Shown in pieces: positions 1 through 8,589 of a stretch of 64,000 nt of DNA. This stretch comes from Paenibacillus sp. FSL H8-0548 (lineage in GTDB: Bacteria > Bacillota > Bacilli > Paenibacillales > Paenibacillaceae): positions 6,339,501 to 6,403,500 of the forward strand of contig NZ_CP152049.1 in the NCBI RefSeq assembly GCF_038630985.1, read 5' to 3'. The number at the start of each line of letters is the position of its first letter. The first letter of the stretch is position 1. Position numbers and translations under genes: made by a program. The notes below the pieces were generated by a model. It saw only the letters and a list, made by a program, of their open reading frames with translations. It made no database searches and was not told the DNA's origin.

Positions 1-734
1 TGCAGCTTAGCGATATGCAAAGTGATCAGCGGCTGAATCATATTGACCGAAAGCTGGAAGGTTGCAAGCAGAAGAAGCATGCTCAGGAGTGCACGATTGC
101 GAAAGGCCATTCGGTAAGTAACTGGTTCTGCTTGCTTCTTGCCTGTAGTGGCCCCATCTGCCTGCTCTGCTTTTCCTTCCTTCACCCAAATCATAACCGC
201 AATCGTAGCTGCTGCTATGATGATGCCCGCCACGACGAAAGAGCGGCGCAGTCCGAAGGCTTCAGCAAGCAGACCGCCAAACAATGGGCCGAGAATACCG
301 CCAGTCATCGTACCCGCTTGCATCATTCCGAGGCTCCAGCCCAGCTTCTCCTTCGGTGCAACTGAGGCGACAATGGACATGGATGCAGGAACGAAGCCGC
401 CAACAAAGCCATGCAGCATACGAACACCTACAAGCTGCCACGGCGTCTGTACGAAAGAGATCAGCGCATAAATGATGGCTAGGCTAAGACCGGCTCTAAT
501 CACCATTTTTCGCTTCCCGTATTTATCGGCTAGCATACCCCACAAAGGAGCCATCACCGCGCCTACGAGAAATGCTGAGGAATGAACAATTCCCGCCCAT
601 AGATTCACGGAGCTCTCTTTGACACCAAGATCAAAGAGAAATAGCGGCAGGAAGGGAACCGACATCGTGTAGCTTGAGCTGCAAAGAAGAACGCCGAACC
701 ATAAGATCCACATTGTACGCTTCCATGATTGCAT
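1..734 (-). CDS. MFS drug/solute exporter (3' end outside window)
   Basis: The reading frame is open from an ATG at 734 to the window edge, so the C-terminal part is missing. The visible 244 residues carry several hydrophobic helices. Between helices 2 and 3 is the sequence GMLADKYGKRKM, which fits the MFS motif A (G-x-L-a-D-r-x-G-r-k). A second glycine-rich stretch (GMMQAGTMTGGILGPLFGG) fits the motif C region of drug/H+ antiporters. A basic linker rich in K, E and Q follows the sixth helix, as expected for the central loop. An AAGGGGG ribosome site precedes the ATG. The family moves small molecules across the membrane using the proton gradient. MdtG-like multidrug efflux is the best guess, but the substrate cannot be read from sequence. 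Confidence 0.85.
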   Translation of the reverse strand, partial: MQSWKRTMWILWFGVLLCSSSYTMSVPFLPLFLFDLGVKESSVNLWAGIVHSSAFLVGAVMAPLWGMLADKYGKRKMVIRAGLSLAIIYALISFVQTPWQLVGVRMLHGFVGGFVPASMSIVASVAPKEKLGWSLGMMQAGTMTGGILGPLFGGLLAEAFGLRRSFVVAGIIIAAATIAVMIWVKEGKAEQADGATTGKKQAEPVTYRMAFRNRALLSMLLLLATFQLSVNMIQPLITLHIAKL

Positions 735-846
735 GGTTGGTTCCCCCTTGTCTGCAACATTAAACAAATTCCGATGCATATTCACTATTATCCACTATAC
801 GCCACCTTTACCAATTGTTCAAAAACACATTGAAGAGCAAACACAA

Positions 847-887
847 GAAAAACCGCTATTGATTGCCCCTAATGTAGCCTAACGGCG
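847..887 (-). terminator. Weak intrinsic terminator after the SGNH hydrolase gene
   Basis: On the minus strand a short stem (CCGTTA with TAGCGG, one G-T pair; arms 880-885 and 853-858) is followed by TTTTTC. It sits just downstream of the stop at 898. The stem is short, so this is tentative. Confidence 0.4.
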
Positions 888-897
888 TTTTTTGCGT

Positions 898-2088
898 TTA
901 AAATCGTTCTATGCCGAATTTCACTCCGAGGCCTATCGAAACACCTGATATTGCTTCCGGTATTCTACTCAGCAGCTTTAACACTCGCAAACCATTCCCC
1001 GTGCTTCGTTCATCTTTTTGCGATGTGTTGCGGATAGTGACTCTCGTGCTTGCAACGTCCGCTTGAAGTTGAAACACCGCAATGATTGGCCGGTATGCAC
1101 CCAGACACCATTCATCAAACAAATTTACCGCATGAAAGGTTACTCCGTCTAAGGAGTATTCGAATATGCCGGTATCCGGGCCGCACAAGAGCAGCAGCCC
1201 TGTGCTTCTTCCCGCAGCGATGAACGAAAATTCCGCACTCGGGTTGTCTGAATACAAATGCTCCAAGTCATACCGCCAGTTGATCAATGACTCCGGCTTC
1301 TCATTCGTTAATTCAAAACCGTTCTGCTGCTCCACCTGGCCTACATCCAACATCACTCCAAACTCATAATTTCCGATGGTCAAAGGAGCCGGCATCGTCA
1401 ATGGCGAAATGGTATCCGTGACGCGATCTGAGAGCACCTCTTCCAAGAAAGCCTTCACGTACACGGCATACTGCGCGTAACCGGCATCATTCGGATGTAC
1501 TAAATCTGGAGCAAGCGCCTCCCATTGGACTTCCCCCTCCTCAATCAACTGACGGATGCCTGCTGCCATGTTAATGGAAGGAACCTCATAATGAGAGGCG
1601 ACCTCCTCATGAACCGCTATGTTAAAAGGAATATCGACTGACAGGTTTTTGGCTGCGGCTGTGTAAACAAAACAGATATCAGCCTGAGGTGATAAACGTC
1701 TGCACTGCCGGACAATCCCCTCCATCCCTCTAATCGACTCTTCGCGGTCTTCCCCGTCATTGACACTGAATTCCACAAATAACAAATCAATTTCGCCATT
1801 CGCCAAAACATGCTCCGTCATACGATGTGCACCAAAGGTAGAAGTCGTGCCTCCTACCCCCGCATTTATACAGCACACCGTTCCTTGCAGGTATTTTCCC
1901 TTCAAGTAGCTTCCAGTCAACGCCCGCCAGCTTGTCTCATCTGGCTCAGAAGCCCCATACCCTTCAGTAATAGAGCCGCCTATAAAAGCGACAACGATAG
2001 GGTCAGTGCCGACCAGCTTACGAGTTACATTCGGCAATCCTCGCCGTATTTGAAAATAACTCTTGAATTGTTGTTTGTCCTGCATCAT
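898..2088 (-). CDS. SGNH/GDSL-family hydrolase (probable carbohydrate esterase)
   Basis: 396 residues with no signal peptide, so cytoplasmic. The SGNH blocks are visible in order: GGSITEGYG near residue 37 (catalytic Ser), NAGVGGT (block II Gly), EFSVND (block III Asn) and DLVHPNDAGY near residue 196 (the Asp-x-x-His pair). A C-terminal beta-rich region of about 170 residues follows, of the kind seen in glycan-acting esterases. The family hydrolyses ester bonds, often acetyl groups on sugars. Its closeness to the sugar importer and fucose genes suggests a role in removing acetyl groups from imported oligosaccharides, but this is inference. It is apparently monocistronic and is separated from the next gene upstream by about 500 bases of non-coding DNA. 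Confidence 0.85.
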   Translation of the reverse strand: MMQDKQQFKSYFQIRRGLPNVTRKLVGTDPIVVAFIGGSITEGYGASEPDETSWRALTGSYLKGKYLQGTVCCINAGVGGTTSTFGAHRMTEHVLANGEIDLLFVEFSVNDGEDREESIRGMEGIVRQCRRLSPQADICFVYTAAAKNLSVDIPFNIAVHEEVASHYEVPSINMAAGIRQLIEEGEVQWEALAPDLVHPNDAGYAQYAVYVKAFLEEVLSDRVTDTISPLTMPAPLTIGNYEFGVMLDVGQVEQQNGFELTNEKPESLINWRYDLEHLYSDNPSAEFSFIAAGRSTGLLLLCGPDTGIFEYSLDGVTFHAVNLFDEWCLGAYRPIIAVFQLQADVASTRVTIRNTSQKDERSTGNGLRVLKLLSRIPEAISGVSIGLGVKFGIERF

Positions 2089-2167
2089 TGCAATGCTCCT
2101 TCACCTTTAAAGTAATCGGGTTGTTCTCTTTCCTATTGCCTTCCCTAATTCTGACCCGCCGCGTGAT

Positions 2168-2385
2168 AGCTCTATCCTGCACATTTACACTAACTTCGGA
2201 CTAATTCGTCCTTTAAACACATCTATGTTGTATCATTGCATTAACTTTGCCCGTTCGGGGCTATTTCGGCGTAAAAGCAAGCATCTATATTGTACAAAGT
2301 ACAAGATACACACCAGTTAACACACTATTTGGTCCTCTACGTTGCAAAAATACAAGATAGCTGCTTGGCGGGGCTACGGGCTAGA
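2168..2385. repeat. Degenerate intergenic repeat block (TGTGCAGGATA/TCTATGTTG family)
   Basis: The 495 bases between 2089 and 2584 hold no gene. Instead they contain repeated short units: TATCCTGCACATTTACACTAA near 2173 (on the other strand ending in AATGTGCAGGATA), ATCTATGTTGTATCATTGCATTAAC near 2221, ATCTATATTGTACAAAGTACAAGATA near 2285, and CTACGTTGCAAAAATACAAGATAG near 2337. The first two have close counterparts at 34.09-34.23 kb. No function is evident. The remaining bases up to the terminator at 2535 show nothing recognisable. Confidence 0.55.
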
Positions 2386-2534
2386 ACTTTTTACTAAATC
2401 CACTTACTTTCACTACTCACCTAAACGGTTTACTAAGAATTCTCACTGGAATTATTCGCCTGAACGCTTAGTTGAGACTGCTTTTTATCAATATGCATAC
2501 TAGTGGTATACTCCGCTCCACTCAATCACTTTGA

Positions 2535-2577
2535 TAAAAATGGAAGAGAGCCCTCCCAACTGCAGGAAGGCTCTCTT
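2535..2577 (-). terminator. Intrinsic terminator behind the truncated GH27 gene
   Basis: 13-bp arms at 2544-2556 and 2565-2577 (AAGAGAGCC core, one G-T pair) are followed on the minus strand by ATTTTTATC. It lies eight bases past the stop of the GH27 remnant. Confidence 0.8.
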
Positions 2578-2584
2578 GCTCGTA

Positions 2585-2824
2585 CTACTCCACCGATGCT
2601 GCTAAAATATCCGATTGCGCCTTAATATTCTCTGCGGTAATCCACTGTCCATTTCCGGTAAACACCTGGAGGCTGTAGCTGCTCCAGCCCATGTATGGCT
2701 TTGCGGCCAAGCCGTTGTTAGCCGCCTCTGCTACATTTGCCTTTGGCAGCACAATGCCCAGCTGGGCCGTCAACAAAACGATGACAAGCAGCCACAATCG
2801 TGATTTCTTCACCATTTGCGTCAT
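2585..2824 (-). pseudogene. N-terminal remnant of a secreted GH27 alpha-galactosidase
   Basis: 79 codons with a perfect ribosome site (AAGGAGATAAATA then ATG). The first 35 residues form a signal peptide (KKSR, a hydrophobic core, then a site after VAEAA). The next part, NGLAAKPYMGWSSYS with ENIKAQSD following, matches the start of GH27 alpha-galactosidases, whose catalytic domains begin with a P-x-M-G-W-x-S-W/Y motif. A full enzyme is 400 residues or more. Here the frame stops ten residues after ENIKAQSD, directly before a terminator. All catalytic Asp residues are gone, so no enzyme can be made. The intact signal, start and terminator suggest an internal deletion that joined the gene's start to its end. 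It may still yield a short secreted peptide. Confidence 0.7.
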
Positions 2825-2850
2825 TATTTATCTCCTTTTTGTTGTAAAAT

Positions 2851-2889
2851 AGGATCAGGTTTTTATCTCGCAATAAATAACCTGATCCT
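2851..2889 (-). terminator. Hairpin after binding-protein gene 1
   Basis: Perfect 11-bp arms AGGATCAGGTT (2851-2861) and AACCTGATCCT (2879-2889), followed on the minus strand by ATTTTAC. It lies between the binding-protein stop and the GH27 remnant, and may be a full or leaky terminator. Confidence 0.65.
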
Positions 2890-2901
2890 TTGAAATTGTC
2901 C

Positions 2902-4563
2902 TTATTTAAACGATTGGTCGTATGCTTTTTGCAAAATCTCCAAGTAACGATTGATTTTCAGATCTTGCAATCCTTTTAAGTAATTGTCCCAATCCTTCTC
3001 AAGGCTTTTGTTGCCTGTAATGAATTGAAGCGCATTTTGCTCGATGTACGATTTGATGTTCGTTTGCAGAATGCTCGCCTCGTCAACCTCAGCGTTATCG
3101 ATCCAGATCGCCCAAAGCGGGAACAGCTCCTTCGGCTCGTGGCCTTGATACTGCAGTGTCGCTTGGTACAATCTGCGCTCATAGTTCGCAGAATCATAAA
3201 TATCTGTACCTTGAACCCAACTGTCTCGGTATTCTCTCGGCATGTAGAAATGAGCCGTTCCGCTCCAGCCTGCATTACGAGGCGCATCGCCTTCAACCGA
3301 AGGAATCGTTGCAACCTTCGGCTCTACGCCTTCTCCAAGCGCAACTTCGCCTTCCTTCGGCTTTCTCCAGTCAATGCCTTCCATGCCGGAAGCACTGTTC
3401 GTTTGTCCTTCTTCTGTGAACATGTAATCAACCAATTTAATAAGAGCAATTTGTTGTTCTTCCGAAGCTTTGTTCGTGATGACGAATTTCGCTCCAGGAG
3501 CAACGCCGCCGCCGTCATGCGTAGCAAACGAGCCATGCGGTCCTGTAAGCGGTGGTACCGGGTTGTAATCTGCAGAGTTTGTGTTGCCTACATCGATATT
3601 AACGAAAATAGCAGGGTGCATGCCGGCTCCGGCGCCTAGAATTTGAGCGTCGCCGTTTTCACCGATTTTTTTGAATGCTTCCGCGTTTTGTGCGAATGCA
3701 CCTGGATCAATCAAGCCCTCGTCATACAGCGATTTGATATAAGTTAGGCCCTCTTTCCATTCCGGCTTAAGCGCTGCCGACTCAACCTTGCCATTTGTCA
3801 GGTTCAAGTAGTTGCGGTCGTCGTCATAGACGAAGCCGTTCATGAGGAATGGAATGACGCGTACGCCAAAATCCTCCGTCGAACCACTTAGCGGCACTTC
3901 GTCCGCAATGCCGTTGCCATTAGGATCTTGCGTTTTGAATGCTTTCAGAACCGCTTTGAATTCTTCCGGTGTTTTTGGCATTTCCAGCTGCAGCTTATCC
4001 AGCCACTTCGTATTGATCCACATTTTGTTCGGATAGGAACAGTGGAAGCACTGGCTGTAAGCCACAAGACCATAAATATTGCCGTCCGGCGCTGTATTAA
4101 ACGCTTTCAAATCGGAGTCTTTTTCCATGGCCGCTTTGATGTTGGGAGCATACTTCTCAATAAGATCATTCAGAGGCACCAACACCCCTTGCTTGCCGTA
4201 CTTCACAACATCAGCTTGCGTAAACTGATCGATATAACCCGGCAGCATGTAGGCATCCGGATAATCGCCGCTTGCGAGTGAGATCTGGCGTTTTTCCTTC
4301 GCGCCATCCGGTGGCGTCGATTCAAACTTCAGCTTGATGTTGAATTTCTCTTCAACAAATTTGGTGAATTTGTTCGTAGGCAGGTCAATGTTCGTCTCCT
4401 GTACGGCAAAAAGGCTAATCTCAACCGGTGCGGTTGCTCCCGTCTCTTCCGTTTGAGGTTTGTTTGTTGCAGCATTGGAAGGCTTGTTATCTGTCGAGCA
4501 AGCGCCGAGTACCATGCTGGTCATCATAACGACCGCCAACAAGCTTACTAGTCTCTTTTTCAA
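2902..4563 (-). CDS. Sugar ABC transporter substrate-binding lipoprotein (LplA-type), copy 1
   Basis: A lipoprotein signal with basic start (KKRLVSLLAVV) ends in the lipobox VLGAC, so the mature protein is anchored to the outer face of the membrane. The body (about 550 residues) is an extracellular solute-binding protein of the large LplA class, ending in KAYDQSFK. An aromatic/His segment, LVAYSQCFHCSYPNKMW, is nearly identical in the paralogue at 6896-8554, and the two proteins look alike along their whole length. I prefer the TTG at 4563, nine bases past GGGAG, because the upstream TTG at 4599 has no ribosome site and would put a charged extension before the signal. It is the last gene after permeases 5616-6581 and 4680-5600. 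The ligand is unknown; the nearby GH27 remnant and fucose genes suggest galactose- or fucose-containing oligosaccharides. Confidence 0.9.
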   Translation of the reverse strand: MKKRLVSLLAVVMMTSMVLGACSTDNKPSNAATNKPQTEETGATAPVEISLFAVQETNIDLPTNKFTKFVEEKFNIKLKFESTPPDGAKEKRQISLASGDYPDAYMLPGYIDQFTQADVVKYGKQGVLVPLNDLIEKYAPNIKAAMEKDSDLKAFNTAPDGNIYGLVAYSQCFHCSYPNKMWINTKWLDKLQLEMPKTPEEFKAVLKAFKTQDPNGNGIADEVPLSGSTEDFGVRVIPFLMNGFVYDDDRNYLNLTNGKVESAALKPEWKEGLTYIKSLYDEGLIDPGAFAQNAEAFKKIGENGDAQILGAGAGMHPAIFVNIDVGNTNSADYNPVPPLTGPHGSFATHDGGGVAPGAKFVITNKASEEQQIALIKLVDYMFTEEGQTNSASGMEGIDWRKPKEGEVALGEGVEPKVATIPSVEGDAPRNAGWSGTAHFYMPREYRDSWVQGTDIYDSANYERRLYQATLQYQGHEPKELFPLWAIWIDNAEVDEASILQTNIKSYIEQNALQFITGNKSLEKDWDNYLKGLQDLKINRYLEILQKAYDQSFK

Positions 4564-4679
4564 ATGTTTTCGCTCCCTTTTCGATTTATGATGGGTCAAC
4601 CTTAACTGGTCTATCGCTTACGCTACATACCTACCACCTCCTCTCTTAGCTGCTTTGCTGTTTCGCTCCCTGCGGCTCA

Positions 4680-5600
4680 TTAGCCTTTGACGGAACCAAC
4701 CAGCATCCCTTGTACGAAGTAACGCTGTACGAAAGGGTACATAATTAGAACAGGCAGCGTAGCTACAACGATCAGCGAGTATTTCAACAGCTCTGACAGC
4801 TGCTGCCTCTCCACCTGCTTAAGCGCATCGGTTACGCTTGCGCTGTTGTTCATAATGATGATGCTGCGCAATACAAGCTGAAGCGGGAACAGATTAGACG
4901 ACTTCAAATAAATAAGGGCATCAAAGTAGGCATTCCATTGACCGACGCCATACATCAGGAAGAGCACGGCGAGAATGGGCTTGGATAACGGTAGGACAAC
5001 ACTTTGCATAAACCGGATGTCACTGCAGCCATCGATCTCGCTTGCTTCAAACAGCTCATCCGGAATCGAGTTCTGGAAGAAGGACCTTGCAATAATGACC
5101 TGCCATACCCATACGGCATTCGGAATGAGCAGCGCCCACCGCGAATCGATCATGCCAAACTCCTTGACGACCATATACGTCGGAATTAAGCCGCCGCTAA
5201 AGAGCATAGTGAAGGTAATGAGCATCATGATGACGGTCCGGCCAAAAAACGATTTCCTCGACATCGGATACGCAATCATGACGGTAAGCACGACGCTGAT
5301 CATCGTTCCTGCCACCGTGTAGAACAAGGAATTGCCGTAACCCTGCATAATCTGCGGCGTATCGAACAAAACCTTGAAGCCCTTGAAGGAAATATCGACG
5401 GGCCACAGCCAGACGCGGCCTGACGTAACCGCAGACGGGCTGCTGATCGAGCTGCTAAGAATGTAAATGAGCGGATAAACGACCGCGATCAGAACCAGCG
5501 TTAGAATGGTATAAATAACGATCATAAATATCCGATCGCCCATCGAATCTTTGATGGTCTGTCTCTTTGGTGTCTGCATTGCTATTTTTGCCGATGCCAT
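4680..5600 (-). CDS. Sugar ABC transporter permease (YtcP/MalG-type)
   Basis: 306 residues with six predicted membrane helices. The EAA loop for ATPase docking is visible as LFEASEIDGCSDIRFMQSV followed by LPLSKP. The C-terminus YFVQGMLVGSVKG is the typical YtcP ending. GGGGAG precedes the ATG at 5600. The protein forms the import channel together with the LplB-type permease, whose start codon region lies about 1 kb upstream and whose stop is 16 bases before this start. No ATPase gene is nearby, so it must use a shared ATPase. Confidence 0.92.
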   Translation of the reverse strand: MASAKIAMQTPKRQTIKDSMGDRIFMIVIYTILTLVLIAVVYPLIYILSSSISSPSAVTSGRVWLWPVDISFKGFKVLFDTPQIMQGYGNSLFYTVAGTMISVVLTVMIAYPMSRKSFFGRTVIMMLITFTMLFSGGLIPTYMVVKEFGMIDSRWALLIPNAVWVWQVIIARSFFQNSIPDELFEASEIDGCSDIRFMQSVVLPLSKPILAVLFLMYGVGQWNAYFDALIYLKSSNLFPLQLVLRSIIIMNNSASVTDALKQVERQQLSELLKYSLIVVATLPVLIMYPFVQRYFVQGMLVGSVKG

Positions 5601-5615
5601 AGGCGCACTCCCCTT

Positions 5616-6581
5616 TTACCAAATGCTTGATTTCGTGATTCGTTTGGCCAAGCCGTTGACCGTAAACAATAACACGAGATTAATTAATGAGTTGAACAAG
5701 CCAACCGCCGTTGCGAAGCTGTAATTCGCGTTTAGAAGCCCTATTTTGTACACATACGTCGCGATAATTTCGGAATTGACGATGTTAAGCTGATTTTGCA
5801 GCAAATAAATTTTCTCGAAGCCAATCGCCATGACACTGCCTACATTGAGAATCAAGATGATCGTGATCGTTGGCAAAATGCCAGGCAAATCGACGTGGAC
5901 AATCTTTTGAAAGCGCGATGCCCCATCCACCTTCGCAGCCTCGTAAAGCGTCGGATCAATGCCCGATAGAGCGGCCAAATAAATGACTGCAGAGTAGCCT
6001 GCTGTCTGCCAGATATCCGACCACACGTAGATGGATCGGAACATGCTGGCCTCACCAAGGAAATTAACCGAATCGAAGCCGAAATAATTGAGCGCTACAT
6101 TGGCAAATCCAAGTCTTGGTGCGAGGAACAGCATAATAATCGACACCATAACGACCGTGGATATGAAATAAGGCGCGAAGGTAACGAGCTGGACAAGCCG
6201 CTTGAAGCGCCCGTTACTTATCTCATTAAGCATCAAAGCGAGCAGGATCGGAATCGGGAACCCTGCCAGCAGCAAATATCCGCTCACTAATATCGTATTT
6301 TTGGCAAGCGTCCAGAACATCGGATTATCGAAGAACAGCTGAAAGTTCTTAAAGCCGACCCAAGGACTTCCCCAGATGCCTTTAATCACGTTGTAATCCT
6401 TAAATGCAAGAACCGCGTTCAGCATCGGATAATATTTAAAGATTAGAAAAAACAGCACAGGCGGTATGACAATCAGGTACAGCTGCCAATGCTTCTTGAA
6501 GCTGATTACCGCTTCGTCTGCAAGGCTCCGTTTGCCCTTTTTGTTTAACGTCTTGTTATTCAGTACAATTTCTTTTCCCAG
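5616..6581 (-). CDS. Sugar ABC transporter permease (LplB-type), unusual start
   Basis: About 320 residues with six membrane helices, the P-x-LFFLIFKYYPM entry typical of LplB, and the EAA loop YEAAKVDGASRFQKIVHVDLP. It ends in RITKSSIW. The start is unclear. The only ordinary in-frame start is a TTG at 6695 with no ribosome site, and it would add a Cys/Tyr-rich stretch unlike the family. A strong TTAGGGGGG ribosome site instead points to ATT or CTG near 6581 (a CTG follows the G-run by six bases); another CTG lies at 6563. I give 6581 as the most likely position. It is the first gene of the permease pair and lies downstream of a strong hairpin that separates it from binding-protein gene 2. 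Confidence 0.85.
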   Translation of the reverse strand: MGKEIVLNNKTLNKKGKRSLADEAVISFKKHWQLYLIVIPPVLFFLIFKYYPMLNAVLAFKDYNVIKGIWGSPWVGFKNFQLFFDNPMFWTLAKNTILVSGYLLLAGFPIPILLALMLNEISNGRFKRLVQLVTFAPYFISTVVMVSIIMLFLAPRLGFANVALNYFGFDSVNFLGEASMFRSIYVWSDIWQTAGYSAVIYLAALSGIDPTLYEAAKVDGASRFQKIVHVDLPGILPTITIILILNVGSVMAIGFEKIYLLQNQLNIVNSEIIATYVYKIGLLNANYSFATAVGLFNSLINLVLLFTVNGLAKRITKSSIW

Positions 6582-6775
6582 AACAATCCCCCCTAAGTAG
6601 CTGGCCCCAGATGTATGGTAGCGCTTTCTATACGACTGATCATAGTAGAAAAAGACCACTTCCCAACAGGTACATTTGGGTATTTTAACGTACAAAATCG
6701 GCGGTTTCAGGGGGGCAACTCGCCGTTCTGCCGTACATTTCCCGTTTTCGCGGGATGCTGCTGGGCGAACACGCG

Positions 6776-6836
6776 CAAAAAAAAACAGAGGTTATTCCCG
6801 CAAGCCATAAGCTGCTTGTTGGAATAACCTCTGTTT
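6776..6836 (-). terminator. Strong terminator/attenuator between binding protein 2 and permease genes
   Basis: Perfect 16-bp arms (6783-6798 and 6821-6836; core CAGAGGTTATTCC), with an inner CAAGC/GCTTG pairing, followed on the minus strand by nine T residues. It would stop or reduce transcription between the binding-protein gene and the permeases. Confidence 0.85.
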
Positions 6837-6895
6837 GATTAAAAAGATGATTGTTCGCTATCTTCTTGGTAAGGGTATGGTTAACGTTTATCGTT

Positions 6896-8554
6896 TTATT
6901 TATCCGTGCCCAACGATTGATCGTAAACGGCTTGCATGATTTCAACGTAACGCTCCACCTGCATGCCGCGGAGCCCGAGCACGTAATTATCCCAATCCTT
7001 ATCCAGCTCCAAATTGCCGGTGATGAATTGGATCATGCTTTGGTCAATGTAATTGGCAAGATTCGTCTGGAGTATGCCCGCCTCATCTGCCTCTTCCGGG
7101 TCCATCCACACCTTCCACATCGGATAAAGCTCCTTCGGCTCATGCCCTTCATACAGCAGCGTGGCATCGCGAAGGCGGCGCTCATAGCCGTCAGCATCGT
7201 AGATGTCTGGACTAGCCACCCAGCTCTCGCGATAGTCCCTTGGCATATAGAAATGCGCCATCCCGCTCCAACCGGAATTGGTCGGCTTCGCGTTTTCTAT
7301 CGGGATAAGGTTTGAGAACCTAGGCTCAAGACTTTCATCCAGCGCTTTTTCTCCAGCCTGCGGCTTCCTCCACCCAACTCCCTCAAGTCCGGCTTGCGCC
7401 ATCGTTTGGCCTTCAGGCGTATACATATAATCCACCATCCGAATTAAAGCGATTTGCGCTTCAGCGCTCGCTCTATTCGTAATAACAAACTTCGCACCCG
7501 GCTGTATGCCTGAGCTCTCGAAAGTAGCATAAGAAGCATAGGGGCCGGTCAACGGCGGCAGCGGTGCATAGTCCCTAGTCCGCTCGCTTACAAAAATAGC
7601 CGGATGCATAGCGGCGGCAGCCCCAAGGATAACCTCATCCGAATTGTCCCCAATTCTTTTGAGCGCCTCTGCGTTTTGAATGAATGCCCCCGGATCAATT
7701 AATCCCTCATCATAAAGCGTTTTAATGTAGGCGATGCCTTCCTTCCACTGCGGCTTATCGGCCACGGTATCCACTTTGCCATTGGACATGAACAAATATT
7801 GGCGGTCGTCATCATAAATAAAACCGTTCATTAGGTAAGGAATAATATGGACGCCAAAATCCTCAATGGAACCGGTAAGCGGAACCTCGTCCGGAAGTCC
7901 ATTGCCATTGGGATCCTTTTGCTTAAAGGCTTCGAGCATCGCTTTGAACTCCTCTGTCGTACGGGGCATCTCAAGCCCTAATTTCTCCAGCCAGCTCGTA
8001 TTGACCCACATCTTGTTCGGATAGGAGCAATGAAAGCATTCACTGTATGCGACGAGACCATAGATATTGCCGTCAGGCGCCGTATTGAAAGCCTTCAGGG
8101 CAGGTTCCTTCTCCATCGCAGCCTTAATGTTGGGCGCATATTGCTCAATAAGCTCGTTTAGCGGCAGAAATACGCCCTGCTTACCATATTTCAGCACATC
8201 GGACTGCGAGAATTGATCAATATACGACGTTAAAATATAAGCATCCGGAAAATCTCCGCTAGCCAGTGAAATTTGCCGCTTCTCTCTGGCCCCATCCATG
8301 GAAACAACGTCCCAGTCGAAGGCAACGTTAAATTTCGCCTCAAGAAATCTGCTGAAATCATTTGTTTTTAAATCAATGCCCAAATCCTGTTGGGCAAAAA
8401 CGCTGATCTCCACCGGCTTATCCAAAGAGGCCGGCGCTTTGCCTGTCCCTTGGGCCACTTCGGTTTCTGTCGCTCCGTTACTCTGCGAGCATGCGGATAA
8501 CAGCAAGCCGAAGAGCGTGACAAGCGCCACTAGGCCAACCTTTGCTCTCTTCAA
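6896..8554 (-). CDS. Sugar ABC transporter substrate-binding lipoprotein (LplA-type), copy 2
   Basis: 552 residues beginning MKRAKVGLVALV with lipobox LLSAC, so a surface lipoprotein. It is a paralogue of the protein at 2902-4563: long identical stretches include HCSYPNKMW, ASGDFPDAYI/ASGDYPDAYM and KDWDNY near the C-terminus. A TTG start at 8554 follows AAGGAGAGG. It is encoded just downstream of the AraC-type regulator (36-base gap) and upstream of the permease pair, separated from the latter by a strong hairpin. Two binding proteins around one permease pair suggest either two related ligands or recent duplication with divergence. The ligand is unknown. Confidence 0.9.
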   Translation of the reverse strand: MKRAKVGLVALVTLFGLLLSACSQSNGATETEVAQGTGKAPASLDKPVEISVFAQQDLGIDLKTNDFSRFLEAKFNVAFDWDVVSMDGAREKRQISLASGDFPDAYILTSYIDQFSQSDVLKYGKQGVFLPLNELIEQYAPNIKAAMEKEPALKAFNTAPDGNIYGLVAYSECFHCSYPNKMWVNTSWLEKLGLEMPRTTEEFKAMLEAFKQKDPNGNGLPDEVPLTGSIEDFGVHIIPYLMNGFIYDDDRQYLFMSNGKVDTVADKPQWKEGIAYIKTLYDEGLIDPGAFIQNAEALKRIGDNSDEVILGAAAAMHPAIFVSERTRDYAPLPPLTGPYASYATFESSGIQPGAKFVITNRASAEAQIALIRMVDYMYTPEGQTMAQAGLEGVGWRKPQAGEKALDESLEPRFSNLIPIENAKPTNSGWSGMAHFYMPRDYRESWVASPDIYDADGYERRLRDATLLYEGHEPKELYPMWKVWMDPEEADEAGILQTNLANYIDQSMIQFITGNLELDKDWDNYVLGLRGMQVERYVEIMQAVYDQSLGTDK

Positions 8555-8589
8555 CCCGATCCTCTCCTTACGCGTTAAAAAACGATAGC

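Noticed and set aside
6560..6900. Riboswitch between binding protein 2 and the permeases
   Set aside because: The structure is a single long stem with a T run and only one small inner pairing, so a plain terminator explains it.
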